Assembly: GCA_016202745.1 (NCBI GenBank)
Contig: JACQOB010000048.1
Coordinates: forward strand, 1-5,968
Direction: 5' to 3'
DNA from: Candidatus Aenigmatarchaeota archaeon
GTDB taxonomy: Archaea; Aenigmatarchaeota; Aenigmatarchaeia; QMZP01
DNA length: 5,968 nt
How positions within the stretch are numbered: the stretch's first letter is position 1; every line of letters starts with the position of its first letter. Position numbers and translations under genes: made by a program. The notes below the pieces were generated by a model, which was not told where the DNA came from, ran no database searches, and saw nothing but the letters and a program-made list of their open reading frames with translations. Below are positions 1 to 5,175 of this stretch, in pieces.

Positions 1-9
1 AGATAGCCT

Positions 10-44
10 CCCTTTTTGATTAAACTTTTTTTGGAAAAAGTTTA
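10..44. terminator. T-rich hairpin, probable terminator of the gene left of the window
   Basis: A run of five T (13-17) is followed by a perfect 10-bp inverted repeat, TAAACTTTTT (21-30) and AAAAAGTTTA (35-44), around the loop TTGG. The left arm runs into a T7 tract (26-32). Archaeal RNA polymerase terminates at short T-runs on the non-template strand, so this would suit a plus-strand gene ending left of the window. The symmetry gives a T-run on both strands. It could instead be a dispersed intergenic repeat; one copy cannot show which. Confidence 0.45.
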
Positions 45-45
45 T

Positions 46-80
46 GTGAAACGTTTCACCCCCCCGCGGATTGTTTCACC
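46..80. promoter_or_regulatory. Operator-like palindrome plus extra half-site
   Basis: GTGAAACGTTTCAC (46-59) is a perfect 14-bp palindrome. Its right half with one more base, GTTTCACC (53-60), recurs exactly at 73-80, a 20-bp step or about two helical turns. The array ends just before the TATA box at 87-94, where a dimeric repressor or activator would contact the BRE/TATA region. The gene it precedes encodes a membrane-tethered winged-helix protein, so autoregulation is a plausible inference. The binding protein is not shown by the sequence. Confidence 0.5.
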
Positions 81-86
81 GGGACA

Positions 87-94
87 TTTAAAAG
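87..94 (+). promoter_or_regulatory. TATA box of the membrane winged-helix gene
   Basis: TTTAAAAG is centred 26.5 bases before the ATG at 117. Archaeal TATA boxes lie about 26-27 bases before the transcription start, so transcription should begin at or within a base or two of the ATG, giving a leaderless mRNA. No Shine-Dalgarno is seen before the ATG. Confidence 0.6.
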
Positions 95-116
95 CCACGG
101 ATCCAGAGAATATAGC

Positions 117-1055
117 ATGAAACAGTTCCTGTTTGTACTCGCAGGTCTGTCGGTCCTGATCGGGTCCGCCTCCGCGGCGTCGGGCGTGGAAAGCTTCACG
201 ATCGTCAGCCAGGTGGAACTGGACCTGACATCCCACGTCCTGATGACTGTGAGGCTTGGGGATCCTGTATCAAGCTTCAGTTACAACGTGGGCTTTGACA
301 TGTACAACATCACGACGGAAAGCGATTTCAAGTCAGTGTGCAGGACAATAAGCAAGCCCCTTGAGAATGAGCTGTCATGCGACCTGTCTGGCGTAACGGA
401 GGAAAACAGCATCCTCAAGATTGAGTTTGACGCCGCCGGCAACATAAGGTCAACCAACGACACCCTTCTCTATACGCTGACGCTGGGCTCACCCCTGCCG
501 GTGAACGATTCATTCATCATCATAAGGCTCCCTGAGGGCGGGACAATGGCAACCGAAACGCCCAACCAGTCATACTCCCCGCAGGACGGCGCGCTCACAT
601 CCGATGGCAGGCACATAGGCGTCTTCTGGCAGAGGGACAACCTGAAGGGCGGCGACAATCTCCAGTTCTCCATAAACTACAGGATACCGCCCAAGAGCGA
701 GGCTACGCGGGACGATACAATAACAATAATACAGGCAGTGGTCGCGGCGGCGGCCATACTCGGAATTATACTCTATTTCAGGCACAAGCGCTTCAGCAGG
801 CATGCCGAGATTGTGAAGACCGTGCTCAATGAGGACGAGAAGAATGTCATAGACATCCTGGCCGCCCACCAGGGCACCGTAATGCAGAGGGTCGTAGTGC
901 GTGAGACGGACTACTCGAAGGCGAAGGTCACGAGGATAGTGAAGAACCTGAAGGACAGGGGAATAGTGGACCTGGAGCGCATTGGCAGGACGAACAAGAT
1001 AACCCTCAAGATTAAGCATGAAAAGAAGGAAGCGCCAGGTGAGAAGGCAAGCTGA
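117..1055 (+). CDS. Membrane-anchored winged-helix transcriptional regulator (COG2512-like)
   Basis: 312 residues. Residues 1-21 are a signal peptide (hydrophobic core, then IGSASA before ASG). Residues about 22-200 form a polar exported domain with likely beta structure and only two cysteines, C75 and C88, which could form a disulfide. One transmembrane helix lies at about 201-221 (TIIQAVVAAAAILGIILYF), followed by basic RHKR, so the C-terminus is cytoplasmic. Residues about 235-300 are a winged helix: a recognition-helix segment YSKAKVTRIVKNL, then the wing DLERIGRTNKITL, as in archaeal COG2512-type membrane-associated regulators. The protein probably senses something outside the cell and acts on DNA from the membrane. 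The ectodomain is not recognised and the ligand is unknown. The ATG fits the TATA spacing, and a palindrome in the promoter suggests self-control. The gene is convergent with the HTH-CBS gene, 14 bases away. Confidence 0.85.
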   Translation: MKQFLFVLAGLSVLIGSASAASGVESFTIVSQVELDLTSHVLMTVRLGDPVSSFSYNVGFDMYNITTESDFKSVCRTISKPLENELSCDLSGVTEENSILKIEFDAAGNIRSTNDTLLYTLTLGSPLPVNDSFIIIRLPEGGTMATETPNQSYSPQDGALTSDGRHIGVFWQRDNLKGGDNLQFSINYRIPPKSEATRDDTITIIQAVVAAAAILGIILYFRHKRFSRHAEIVKTVLNEDEKNVIDILAAHQGTVMQRVVVRETDYSKAKVTRIVKNLKDRGIVDLERIGRTNKITLKIKHEKKEAPGEKAS

Positions 1056-1071
1056 GCGCAGCGAGTGCGCT
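1055..1071. terminator. Small inverted repeat between convergent stops
   Basis: AGCGCA (1055-1060) and TGCGCT (1066-1071) form a 6-bp stem with a 5-base loop. The stem spans the whole gap between two convergent genes and touches both stop codons. It is placed where a bidirectional terminator would be, but no T-run follows on either strand, so a role in termination is a guess. Confidence 0.25.
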
Positions 1072-1627
1072 ATCTTATCATCTTCATCATATCGGCCTTG
1101 GTGACCATGCCAATGACATTCTCCCTCTCAACAATCAGGACACCTGTGTGGTCCTTCAGCAGGACTGATATGGTCAGCACTGGCGTGTTCTGGCCCACCC
1201 TTGGGAGCGGCTCCTCCATCACCTGCCCGACTGTCACAGTGGAAAGCCGGGAAGGGTCGTCTGATCCAGCTATGAGGTCCAGCACCGACTTCTCCGTGGC
1301 AGTGCCAATGACATGCCCGCGGTGGATCACCGGCATCTGGGATATGTTGTGGTGCCTCATGAGCCTTATTGCCTGGTAAAGCTTCGCGCCCTTCTCCACA
1401 GACACAACCCTCCTGCTCATGATGTCCTTCGCCCTGATGCTGCTCCCCCTTTCGGCGGCCTCAAGTACATCGGTTATGCTCTTTATCTTGCTGTAGGCTG
1501 GATCTATCTTCCCTGCCTCCAGCTTTGCAATGAGGGACTGGGACACCCCGGCCTTGCCGGCCAGCGCGGACTGCGTCATGTCAAGCCTTTTCCTGCGCTT
1601 TTTTATTTCAGAAAGGTCGTGGAGCAT
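1070..1627 (-). CDS. Xre-type HTH regulator with tandem CBS domains (COG3620-like)
   Basis: 185 residues. Residues about 5-60 are a Cro/C1-type helix-turn-helix: IKKRRKRLDMTQSALAGKAG is followed by VSQSLIAKLEAGKIDP, the usual turn and recognition helix. Residues about 66-120 form CBS domain 1 (AKDIMSRRVVSVEKGAKLYQ, then ISQMPVIHRGHVIGTATEKS). Residues about 130-185 form CBS domain 2 (VGQVMEEPLPRVGQNTPV, then GVLIVERENVIGMVTKADM). CBS pairs usually bind adenine nucleotides, so this is probably a cytosolic DNA-binding regulator tuned by AMP, ATP or SAM. This fusion is a known archaeal family and its length is normal. The ATG at 1627 is favoured by the TATA box at 1648-1655. No Shine-Dalgarno is visible. 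The target genes are unknown. Confidence 0.9.
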   Translation of the reverse strand: MLHDLSEIKKRRKRLDMTQSALAGKAGVSQSLIAKLEAGKIDPAYSKIKSITDVLEAAERGSSIRAKDIMSRRVVSVEKGAKLYQAIRLMRHHNISQMPVIHRGHVIGTATEKSVLDLIAGSDDPSRLSTVTVGQVMEEPLPRVGQNTPVLTISVLLKDHTGVLIVERENVIGMVTKADMMKMIR

Positions 1628-1647
1628 GGAAATAATTGACTCTGCAG

Positions 1648-1655
1648 TTTATATT
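1648..1655 (-). promoter_or_regulatory. TATA box of the HTH-CBS gene
   Basis: On the minus strand this reads AATATAAA, centred 24.5 bases before the ATG at 1627. That predicts a leaderless or nearly leaderless transcript. It lies 3 bases past the stop codon of the small upstream gene (1658-1660), so the HTH-CBS gene can be transcribed independently of it. Confidence 0.55.
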
Positions 1656-1657
1656 CT

Positions 1658-1795
1658 TTAAGGAATTATTGTGCCTGGATTTATTCGGAATAATGAAAGG
1701 AAAACCTGTCTGGCCTCGTTCCACGCCAGGGCGGCGACCAGACCGAAAGCCGCCGCCATAAGCGCAGCAATCTTCTCAATGACTTCCTTTTGCAT
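1658..1795 (-). CDS. Small single-helix membrane protein, DUF5654-like, short form
   Basis: 45 residues starting MQKEVIEKIAALMAAAFGLV and continuing AALAWNEARQVFLSLF. From memory this matches the N-terminal half of archaeal DUF5654 proteins (a charged amphipathic start, then AAFGLVAALAWNEA), which are usually about 80 residues with a second transmembrane helix. Here the frame ends after LFRINPGTIIP and the second helix is absent: the HTH-CBS promoter follows directly. A Shine-Dalgarno GGTGA lies four bases before the ATG, and a TATA-like TTTATTAA (1826-1833) is centred about 34 bases upstream, so expression looks plausible. It may be a decayed, 3'-truncated copy or a genuine short protein. 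The family assignment is from recall, not a search. Confidence 0.6.
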   Translation of the reverse strand: MQKEVIEKIAALMAAAFGLVAALAWNEARQVFLSLFRINPGTIIP

Positions 1796-1825
1796 CGATT
1801 CACCAGATAAGCCTTGGAGCCCCGA

Positions 1826-1833
1826 TTAATAAA
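1826..1833 (-). promoter_or_regulatory. TATA-like box of the small DUF5654-like gene
   Basis: On the minus strand this reads TTTATTAA, centred 34.5 bases before the ATG at 1795. That would leave a leader of about 8 bases overlapping the GGTGA ribosome site. The site is weaker in sequence and spacing than the other boxes in the window. Confidence 0.4.
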
Positions 1834-1892
1834 GTTCGCTCTTCTGCCTACCCCTGTAGATATCAACAGCTTTCGGGTGATGGGCGATAAAG

Positions 1893-1899
1893 TTATATT
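1893..1899 (+). promoter_or_regulatory. TATA box of the RNase P component 4 gene
   Basis: TTATATT is centred 27 bases before the ATG at 1923, predicting a leaderless start. A short inverted repeat, ATTGC (1897-1901) and GCAAT (1908-1912), overlaps the box and the initiator side. It could be chance. Confidence 0.55.
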
Positions 1900-1922
1900 G
1901 CGCCCGGGCAATAATTAACCGG

Positions 1923-2258
1923 ATGCCGCAGAGAATGGGCAGGCAGAAGCCTGAATGGCAGAGGAAGCTGGCGCAGGAGAGGATAGCTGTGCTTTTCCGG
2001 ATTGCAGGCGGGGAATTTGGCCGCAACCCAGAAAGGTCCCACAGGTGCATGCTGGCCATCAGGCGGCTCGCAATGCGCTATAATATAAGGCTGCAAAAGA
2101 ACATTAAAAAGGGGATGTGCAAAGGCTGCCACAGGTACATCAGGCCGGGCGTGAACTGCACCGTCAGGACGAAGCCTGAAAGGCAGGCTGTAATCATCAC
2201 GTGCCGGGAATGCGGCCGCGTGATGCGCTACCCATACGTCAGGGAAAGGCGGCGATGA
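1923..2258 (+). CDS. rnp4: Ribonuclease P protein component 4 (Rpp21/Rpr2 family)
   Basis: 111 residues, the usual size. It is a protein subunit of archaeal RNase P, which trims the 5' leader of pre-tRNA; Rpp21 works with Rpp29 on the specificity side of the RNA. The N-terminal half is basic and helical (QERIAVLFRIAGGEF, then HRCMLAIRRLAMRYNIRL). The C-terminal zinc ribbon has C66-x-x-C69 (MCKGCHRYIRPGVNC) and C94-x-x-C97 (ITCRECGRVMRYPY), the four expected zinc ligands; C79 is the extra cysteine of the PGVNC motif common in the family. The ATG at 1923 fits the TATA spacing; M5 is a weaker alternative. Two membrane-protein genes follow within 12 bases, and S19e lies further on, as in many archaea. 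Confidence 0.93.
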   Translation: MPQRMGRQKPEWQRKLAQERIAVLFRIAGGEFGRNPERSHRCMLAIRRLAMRYNIRLQKNIKKGMCKGCHRYIRPGVNCTVRTKPERQAVIITCRECGRVMRYPYVRERRR

Positions 2259-2265
2259 GACTGCT

Positions 2266-2688
2266 ATGAAACTGCTGATACTTTTCGGGTTCGCGATATT
2301 GTTTGTCTCCACGTTCTTCATATTCTTCCTGCTGGACAGCCTCACTGAAAAGAACATATTGTGCCAAAGCACGGAGGCGGGCATCTTTTGCAACTTCCGC
2401 GAACTGGGCCTTTCCTTTGTCCTGCGCCTGATCGTAATAGGGATATTCACCGCCATTGACGTCTACATAGTCAGCATAATGTTCGGCGAGATTGCATTCG
2501 TGGGCGGGCTGAAGAAGCGCTACCAGGAGCTGCTGGCGATGAAGAGGATAGCGGAGAAGGACTATTACAGGAAGGAGATTGACGAGGCCACCTTCAAGAA
2601 GCTCATTCTCGGGTATGAGAAGGAGCTGGCCGAGGTGAGGGTGAAGATAAGGGAAAAGGAGCGCGGGCTGCATGAAGATGACGAATAG
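2266..2688 (+). CDS. Two-TM membrane protein with Cys-pair loop and charged cytoplasmic tail
   Basis: 140 residues, family not recognised. TM1 is about residues 3-23 and TM2 about 50-77. The loop between them (24-49) carries C33 and C42, probably outside and able to form a disulfide, because the basic KKR after TM2 puts the tail inside. Residues 82-140 are highly charged and helical, with YYRKEIDEATFKKLILGYEK resembling the short SHOCT-like segments (a DYxKGxIxxxEF pattern) seen at the ends of small membrane proteins. The start lies 7 bases after the rnp4 stop and has only a weak ribosome site, so cotranscription and coupled translation are likely. The next gene encodes a divergent paralog of residues 1-75 without the tail. 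Function unknown. Confidence 0.8.
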   Translation: MKLLILFGFAILFVSTFFIFFLLDSLTEKNILCQSTEAGIFCNFRELGLSFVLRLIVIGIFTAIDVYIVSIMFGEIAFVGGLKKRYQELLAMKRIAEKDYYRKEIDEATFKKLILGYEKELAEVRVKIREKERGLHEDDE

Positions 2689-2700
2689 GGGGGGCAGCTA

Positions 2701-2949
2701 ATGGGCGGCGTGATAATAGGCGGCGGCCTGGTAGTGGTGTTCATCGCTACACTGTCAATAATGCTCGTGTTTGACGTGCTGATAAAGAGCACGGCAAAAT
2801 GCCTCAACGCCTTCGCTGGCTGCTCGGCGCAGGCCGACGGCGCCATGTTCCTTGCCGGCCTGGCCCTTGTCACCGTCTTCGTGATATTAATCATGTCAAC
2901 CCTCTACATGATGTTCACAAGGGCTTCAAAAGATTCGTTCTTGAAGTGA
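2701..2949 (+). CDS. Two-TM membrane protein with Cys-pair loop, short paralog of the preceding gene
   Basis: 82 residues. TM1 is about 3-27 and TM2 about 48-72; the loop carries C34 and C41, and both ends are probably cytoplasmic. It aligns with the preceding protein over its length: FIATLSIMLVFDVL here against FVSTFFIFFLLDSL there, the first cysteine seven residues after that final L in both, and F, L, F and MF matched along TM2 with one two-residue gap in the loop. The cytoplasmic tail of the larger protein is missing; this one stops at SKDSFLK. The start is 12 bases after the previous stop, with a G7 run (2688-2694) as ribosome site. It is probably the last gene of the rnp4 operon. Function unknown; the pair may form a hetero-oligomer. 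Confidence 0.75.
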   Translation: MGGVIIGGGLVVVFIATLSIMLVFDVLIKSTAKCLNAFAGCSAQADGAMFLAGLALVTVFVILIMSTLYMMFTRASKDSFLK

Positions 2950-3005
2950 ACCCTTTGCCCCCCTTATTATGTGATACGGGTATTGGCCGGCGTCAAAGCA
3001 TAATG

Positions 3006-3013
3006 TATATAAA
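3006..3013 (+). promoter_or_regulatory. TATA box of rps19e
   Basis: TATATAAA, the best TATA match in the window, is centred 26.5 bases before the ATG at 3036. This spacing selects 3036 over the in-frame ATG at 3030, which would be only about 20 bases away. It shows that S19e can be transcribed separately from the upstream membrane genes. Confidence 0.7.
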
Positions 3014-3035
3014 CTCTTCGTTCAATAAGATGACT

Positions 3036-3452
3036 ATGGCCGGCATAAGGGACATGGAGACCCAGGAACTGATTCTCAAGGCAGCGGAAGCCCTGGAGAA
3101 GATGCCCGAAATGAAGCCTCCCGCCTGGGCGCAGTTCGTCAAGACAGGCGTCTCCCGCGAGCGACCGCCCGCACAGCACAACTGGTGGTGGATAAGGTCC
3201 GCATCACTGCTGAGAAGGATTTACCTGGACCAGAAGATTGGCGTCTCCCGCCTGAGGAAGAAGTATGGCGGCAGGAAGAACCGCGGCCACAAGCCGGAGC
3301 ACAAGTATCCCGCTTCAGGCAAGATAATCCGCAAGATCCTCCAGCAATTGGAAGCAGCCGGTTACGTGAAGACAGAGAAAGGAAAAGGCAGGCTCATCAC
3401 ACCAAAAGGCCAGCAGTTCCTCGACAGGGTCGCGAAAGGAATGAAGAAGTGA
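3036..3452 (+). CDS. rps19e: Small ribosomal subunit protein S19e (eS19)
   Basis: 138 residues, near the archaeal norm of about 150. eS19 belongs to the 30S head, is shared by archaea and eukaryotes and is absent from bacteria. Family signatures are clear: residues about 44-64 (PPAQHNWWWIRSASLLRRIY), GVSRLRKKYGGRKNRG (69-84), KPEHKYPASGKIIRKILQQL (86-105), and the end LEAAGYVKTEKGKGRLITPK leading to GQQFLDRVA. The N-terminus is MAGIRDMETQELILKAAEAL. The start is set by the TATA box at 3006-3013; an in-frame ATG at 3030 and a longer open frame back to 2799 overlap the upstream gene and lack family-like sequence. The stop is one base from the stop of the convergent acyltransferase gene. Archaeal S19e often sits beside PDCD5; here that gene is 956 bases on. 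Confidence 0.96.
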   Translation: MAGIRDMETQELILKAAEALEKMPEMKPPAWAQFVKTGVSRERPPAQHNWWWIRSASLLRRIYLDQKIGVSRLRKKYGGRKNRGHKPEHKYPASGKIIRKILQQLEAAGYVKTEKGKGRLITPKGQQFLDRVAKGMKK

Positions 3453-3453
3453 T

Positions 3454-4368
3454 TCAACATTTCAATAGCCTTTCCTGTATAAGCTTTTCGGACCATTGGA
3501 GGAATCTTTTTCCTATGTCAGGTTCGGCACAGCCTTCCCTGTAGAATATGTGCTGGTAGTAAGGGGGACCTGATGTGGTTGCCCCCCATTTGACCTTGAA
3601 ATCATGCAAGCCTTGGGTTCCTACGCAGTACCCCAAACTCATATAATTTGCCCCCCTGTGCTTTGCATCCTGGATAATTTTATGGTAGAGTATGTCAGAA
3701 GAGCCAACAACTTTTCTATCAAAAAATCCCTCAAGAAATATTGACCTGCCTTTGAAGAGTTCACTCACCACGCCAAACCCAGCAAGCACGTCGCCGTTGA
3801 TAACATTGTAAATCCTGACATGATCATACGCTGCGTAAACTCTTAGTCCGTCAATAAAGCCCAGCTGGGGGAGCGGGACATCGTGCGTCTTCATGAATTC
3901 CGTCATCAGTCTGATGTGCTCGTGGCTGAATATCTTGTCGTGTGCCACTTCCATCTTTAATCCATTGCTTTCTGCACGCCTCAGGTCGCGGGACGCCTTC
4001 GGCAGGTTCTTCATGTCGAATTCTTTGAGCGATACAATCCTGTCAGCATCCAGTTCACTTGGTTCGGAAAAATCCTTCATGTGGAAGCCGGCAATTGATG
4101 CATCTTTTATCTGGCTGGCACCCCAGTACCAGACGTAATTCGCCTTCTTGAATTCAGGCTGGGAAGACAGTATTTTTTTTATTTTTTCAACAGCCATTTC
4201 ATGGCGTTCCAGATTATGCCCGTTAATGTAAAGTGTTTCGCCATCAAACAGGCACAGACACTCCCCAATCAAATAGGGTTCGCCCAGTATAATAGAATAG
4301 TAAAGATACTCATGGTCGTACAGGTAGGCATGCTGTTCTATGAATTTCTTGTCCTCTTCAGAAAGCAT
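3454..4368 (-). CDS. FemAB/GNAT-like acyltransferase (DUF2156 or Acetyltransf_6 type)
   Basis: 304 residues. It looks like a double-GNAT-fold acyltransferase of the FemAB / phosphatidylglycerol-lysyltransferase C-domain type. Residues 121-142 (LPKASRDLRRAESNGLKMEV) match the family's R-x-x-R-x-x-x-x-G-hydrophobic turn between the two halves. The second half has LAGFGVVSELFKGRSIFLEG, then DILYHKIIQDAKHRGANYMS and GLHDFKVKWGA (253-263), the usual F-K-x-x-x-G end. No signal peptide or TM helix is seen, so it is probably cytosolic. It may transfer an aminoacyl or acyl group to a lipid, peptide or polysaccharide precursor; the substrate cannot be read. GC is clearly lower than in its neighbours (37, 43 and 45% in three hand-counted 60-base lines against 67% and 63% in lines of S19e and PDCD5), which suggests later acquisition. 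The ATG at 4368 fits its TATA box. Confidence 0.75.
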   Translation of the reverse strand: MLSEEDKKFIEQHAYLYDHEYLYYSIILGEPYLIGECLCLFDGETLYINGHNLERHEMAVEKIKKILSSQPEFKKANYVWYWGASQIKDASIAGFHMKDFSEPSELDADRIVSLKEFDMKNLPKASRDLRRAESNGLKMEVAHDKIFSHEHIRLMTEFMKTHDVPLPQLGFIDGLRVYAAYDHVRIYNVINGDVLAGFGVVSELFKGRSIFLEGFFDRKVVGSSDILYHKIIQDAKHRGANYMSLGYCVGTQGLHDFKVKWGATTSGPPYYQHIFYREGCAEPDIGKRFLQWSEKLIQERLLKC

Positions 4369-4376
4369 ATATAGAA

Positions 4377-4384
4377 TTTATTTA
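4377..4384 (+). promoter_or_regulatory. TATA box of the PDCD5-like gene
   Basis: TTTATTTA is centred 28.5 bases before the ATG at 4409. It lies inside the 40-base gap shared with the divergent acyltransferase gene, about 13 bases from that gene's own box, so the two preinitiation complexes should overlap and may compete. Confidence 0.5.
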
Positions 4385-4389
4385 ATGAT

Positions 4390-4397
4390 ATAATAAA
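4390..4397 (-). promoter_or_regulatory. TATA box of the acyltransferase gene
   Basis: On the minus strand this reads TTTATTAT, centred 25.5 bases before the ATG at 4368, predicting a leaderless transcript. No Shine-Dalgarno is seen before that ATG. Confidence 0.5.
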
Positions 4398-4408
4398 ATG
4401 AGAGTGCT

Positions 4409-4678
4409 ATGAACGGCGAAGAGCAGATGGACCAGGCGCAAATGAAGCAGCTGGAGGAGATGAAGAAGAAGCTGCTTGCGCAGATCCTTTCCAAGGAGGC
4501 CTATGAGAGGCTCGGCAGAGTCAGGCTTGCGAATGCCAACCTGGCGGCCCAGACAGAACTCTACCTGCTCCAGCTCTACCAGGCGGGCAAGCTGCAGGAC
4601 AGGGTGACGGACGAGAAGCTCAGGCAGGTGCTTACCGTGCTGACGCAGAAGAAGGAGTTCAACATCAGGAGGAGGTGA
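4409..4678 (+). CDS. DNA-binding protein of the PDCD5/TFAR19 family
   Basis: 89 residues, a little shorter than the usual 105-120 because of a short N-terminus. Characteristic parts are the charged helix QMKQLEEMKKKLLAQILSKE, the core AYERLGRVRLANANLA (32-47), AQTELYLLQLYQAGKLQDRV (47-66) and the basic end LTQKKEFNIRRR. Archaeal homologues are three-helix proteins that bind DNA; their exact role is unresolved, and the eukaryotic relative PDCD5 is linked to apoptosis and chaperonin binding. The ATG at 4409 fits the TATA box; the ATG at 4427 would remove only six residues. In many archaea this gene directly follows S19e and precedes L39e, L31e and aIF6. Here an antisense acyltransferase gene intervenes, and exported-protein genes follow. 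Confidence 0.93.
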   Translation: MNGEEQMDQAQMKQLEEMKKKLLAQILSKEAYERLGRVRLANANLAAQTELYLLQLYQAGKLQDRVTDEKLRQVLTVLTQKKEFNIRRR

Positions 4679-4680
4679 AG

Positions 4681-4688
4681 TATTTATT
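4681..4688 (+). promoter_or_regulatory. TATA box of the first VCBS-like gene
   Basis: TATTTATT (within TATTTATTTC, 4681-4690) is centred 25.5 bases before the ATG at 4710 and begins two bases after the PDCD5 stop. The same ten bases recur at 5336-5345 before the second VCBS-like gene at nearly the same distance from its start. Confidence 0.6.
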
Positions 4689-4709
4689 TCTGCAATGTGA
4701 AATATCCAT

Positions 4710-5174
4710 ATGGCCCTGAAAAGGCTCTATGCGGCCGCTGCCATATCGGCCCTGCTTTCTTTGTACAGCCCCGCAACCGCGGAAGAACTCCCGGAACAGC
4801 CGGCAAGGCTTGTTGCATCAGGGGACCTGGACGGCGACGGGATAAAGGAGGATGTTATCGGCGTTTACAGGGCGGACGGCAAGATGCTGCAGGTCTACAG
4901 GCTTGTGAAAGCCAAGGGAAACCGGTATGCGCCTGTCTTAATAGGCGAAATCCCAAACAGGTTCAGAAGCGTAAGGCTGACTGTAGAGGATGGGGATAGG
5001 GATAATGACCTCGACATTTCCCTGGAAGAAGACAGCAAATCCTATCCTAGAGAAGGATATTATTTCGAAAACAAAGGCAGGGGAATATTCGCTGAACCCG
5101 AATCATATAGAGTCGGTGTGGTTGGAGGCGTGGCTTCCGGGCCGGACTGCATGGCTGGAAGGCGGGAGGAATAG
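4710..5174 (+). CDS. Exported protein with VCBS/FG-GAP-like calcium loops
   Basis: 154 residues. Residues 1-24 are a Sec signal peptide (MALKRLYAAAAISALLSLYS, then PATA before EEL). The mature part has two Asp-rich calcium-type loops: D39-x-D41-x-D43 (SGDLDGDGIKEDVIGVYR) and D94-x-D96-x-D98 (VEDGDRDNDLDISLEE). Each is followed by beta-like sequence, and YYFENKGRGIFAEPESYR resembles the N-G-x-G-x-F strand of VCBS/FG-GAP repeats. That gives about two repeats, too few for a full propeller, so it may pair with another chain or use a smaller fold. It is related in layout to the lipoprotein at 5366-5833. The start is set by the TATA box at 4681-4688; a GTG at 4697 opens another, non-family frame. 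A small secreted peptide gene follows after one base. Surface adhesion or ligand binding is inferred only. Confidence 0.75.
   Translation: MALKRLYAAAAISALLSLYSPATAEELPEQPARLVASGDLDGDGIKEDVIGVYRADGKMLQVYRLVKAKGNRYAPVLIGEIPNRFRSVRLTVEDGDRDNDLDISLEEDSKSYPREGYYFENKGRGIFAEPESYRVGVVGGVASGPDCMAGRREE
5165..5170 (+). promoter_or_regulatory. Strong Shine-Dalgarno for the small secreted peptide
   Basis: GGAGGA ends five bases before the ATG at 5176 and lies inside the last codons of the upstream gene. It is one of the best ribosome sites in the window and is the main evidence that the short frame beginning at 5176 is translated. Confidence 0.6.
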
Positions 5175-5175
5175 G

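Noticed and set aside
570..1019. 149-codon minus-strand open frame
   Set aside because: It is antisense to the signal/TM/winged-helix protein, whose domains are clear; it shows no recognisable domain and no promoter or ribosome site.
1313..1639. 108-codon plus-strand open frame
   Set aside because: It lies opposite the HTH-CBS gene, whose protein matches known domains along its full length.
1681..1911. 76-codon minus-strand frame overlapping the DUF5654-like gene
   Set aside because: Arginine-rich out-of-frame translation without ribosome site; the overlapping 1658-1795 frame has a recognisable motif and a GGTGA site.
1893..2456. 187-codon minus-strand open frame
   Set aside because: It runs antisense through the RNase P subunit and the following membrane gene; its sequence is low-complexity and family-free.
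2799..3035. In-frame upstream extension of S19e
   Set aside because: It overlaps the second membrane gene, lacks S19e-like sequence, and the TATA box at 3006-3013 places the start at 3036.
4697..4999. 100-codon frame starting at GTG 4697
   Set aside because: It overlaps the signal-peptide/VCBS-like gene in another frame and gives a Cys/Arg/Gly-rich translation typical of a shadow frame.
4990..5175. Upstream extension of the small peptide frame
   Set aside because: It overlaps the VCBS-like gene out of frame, while the ATG at 5176 has its own well-spaced GGAGGA.
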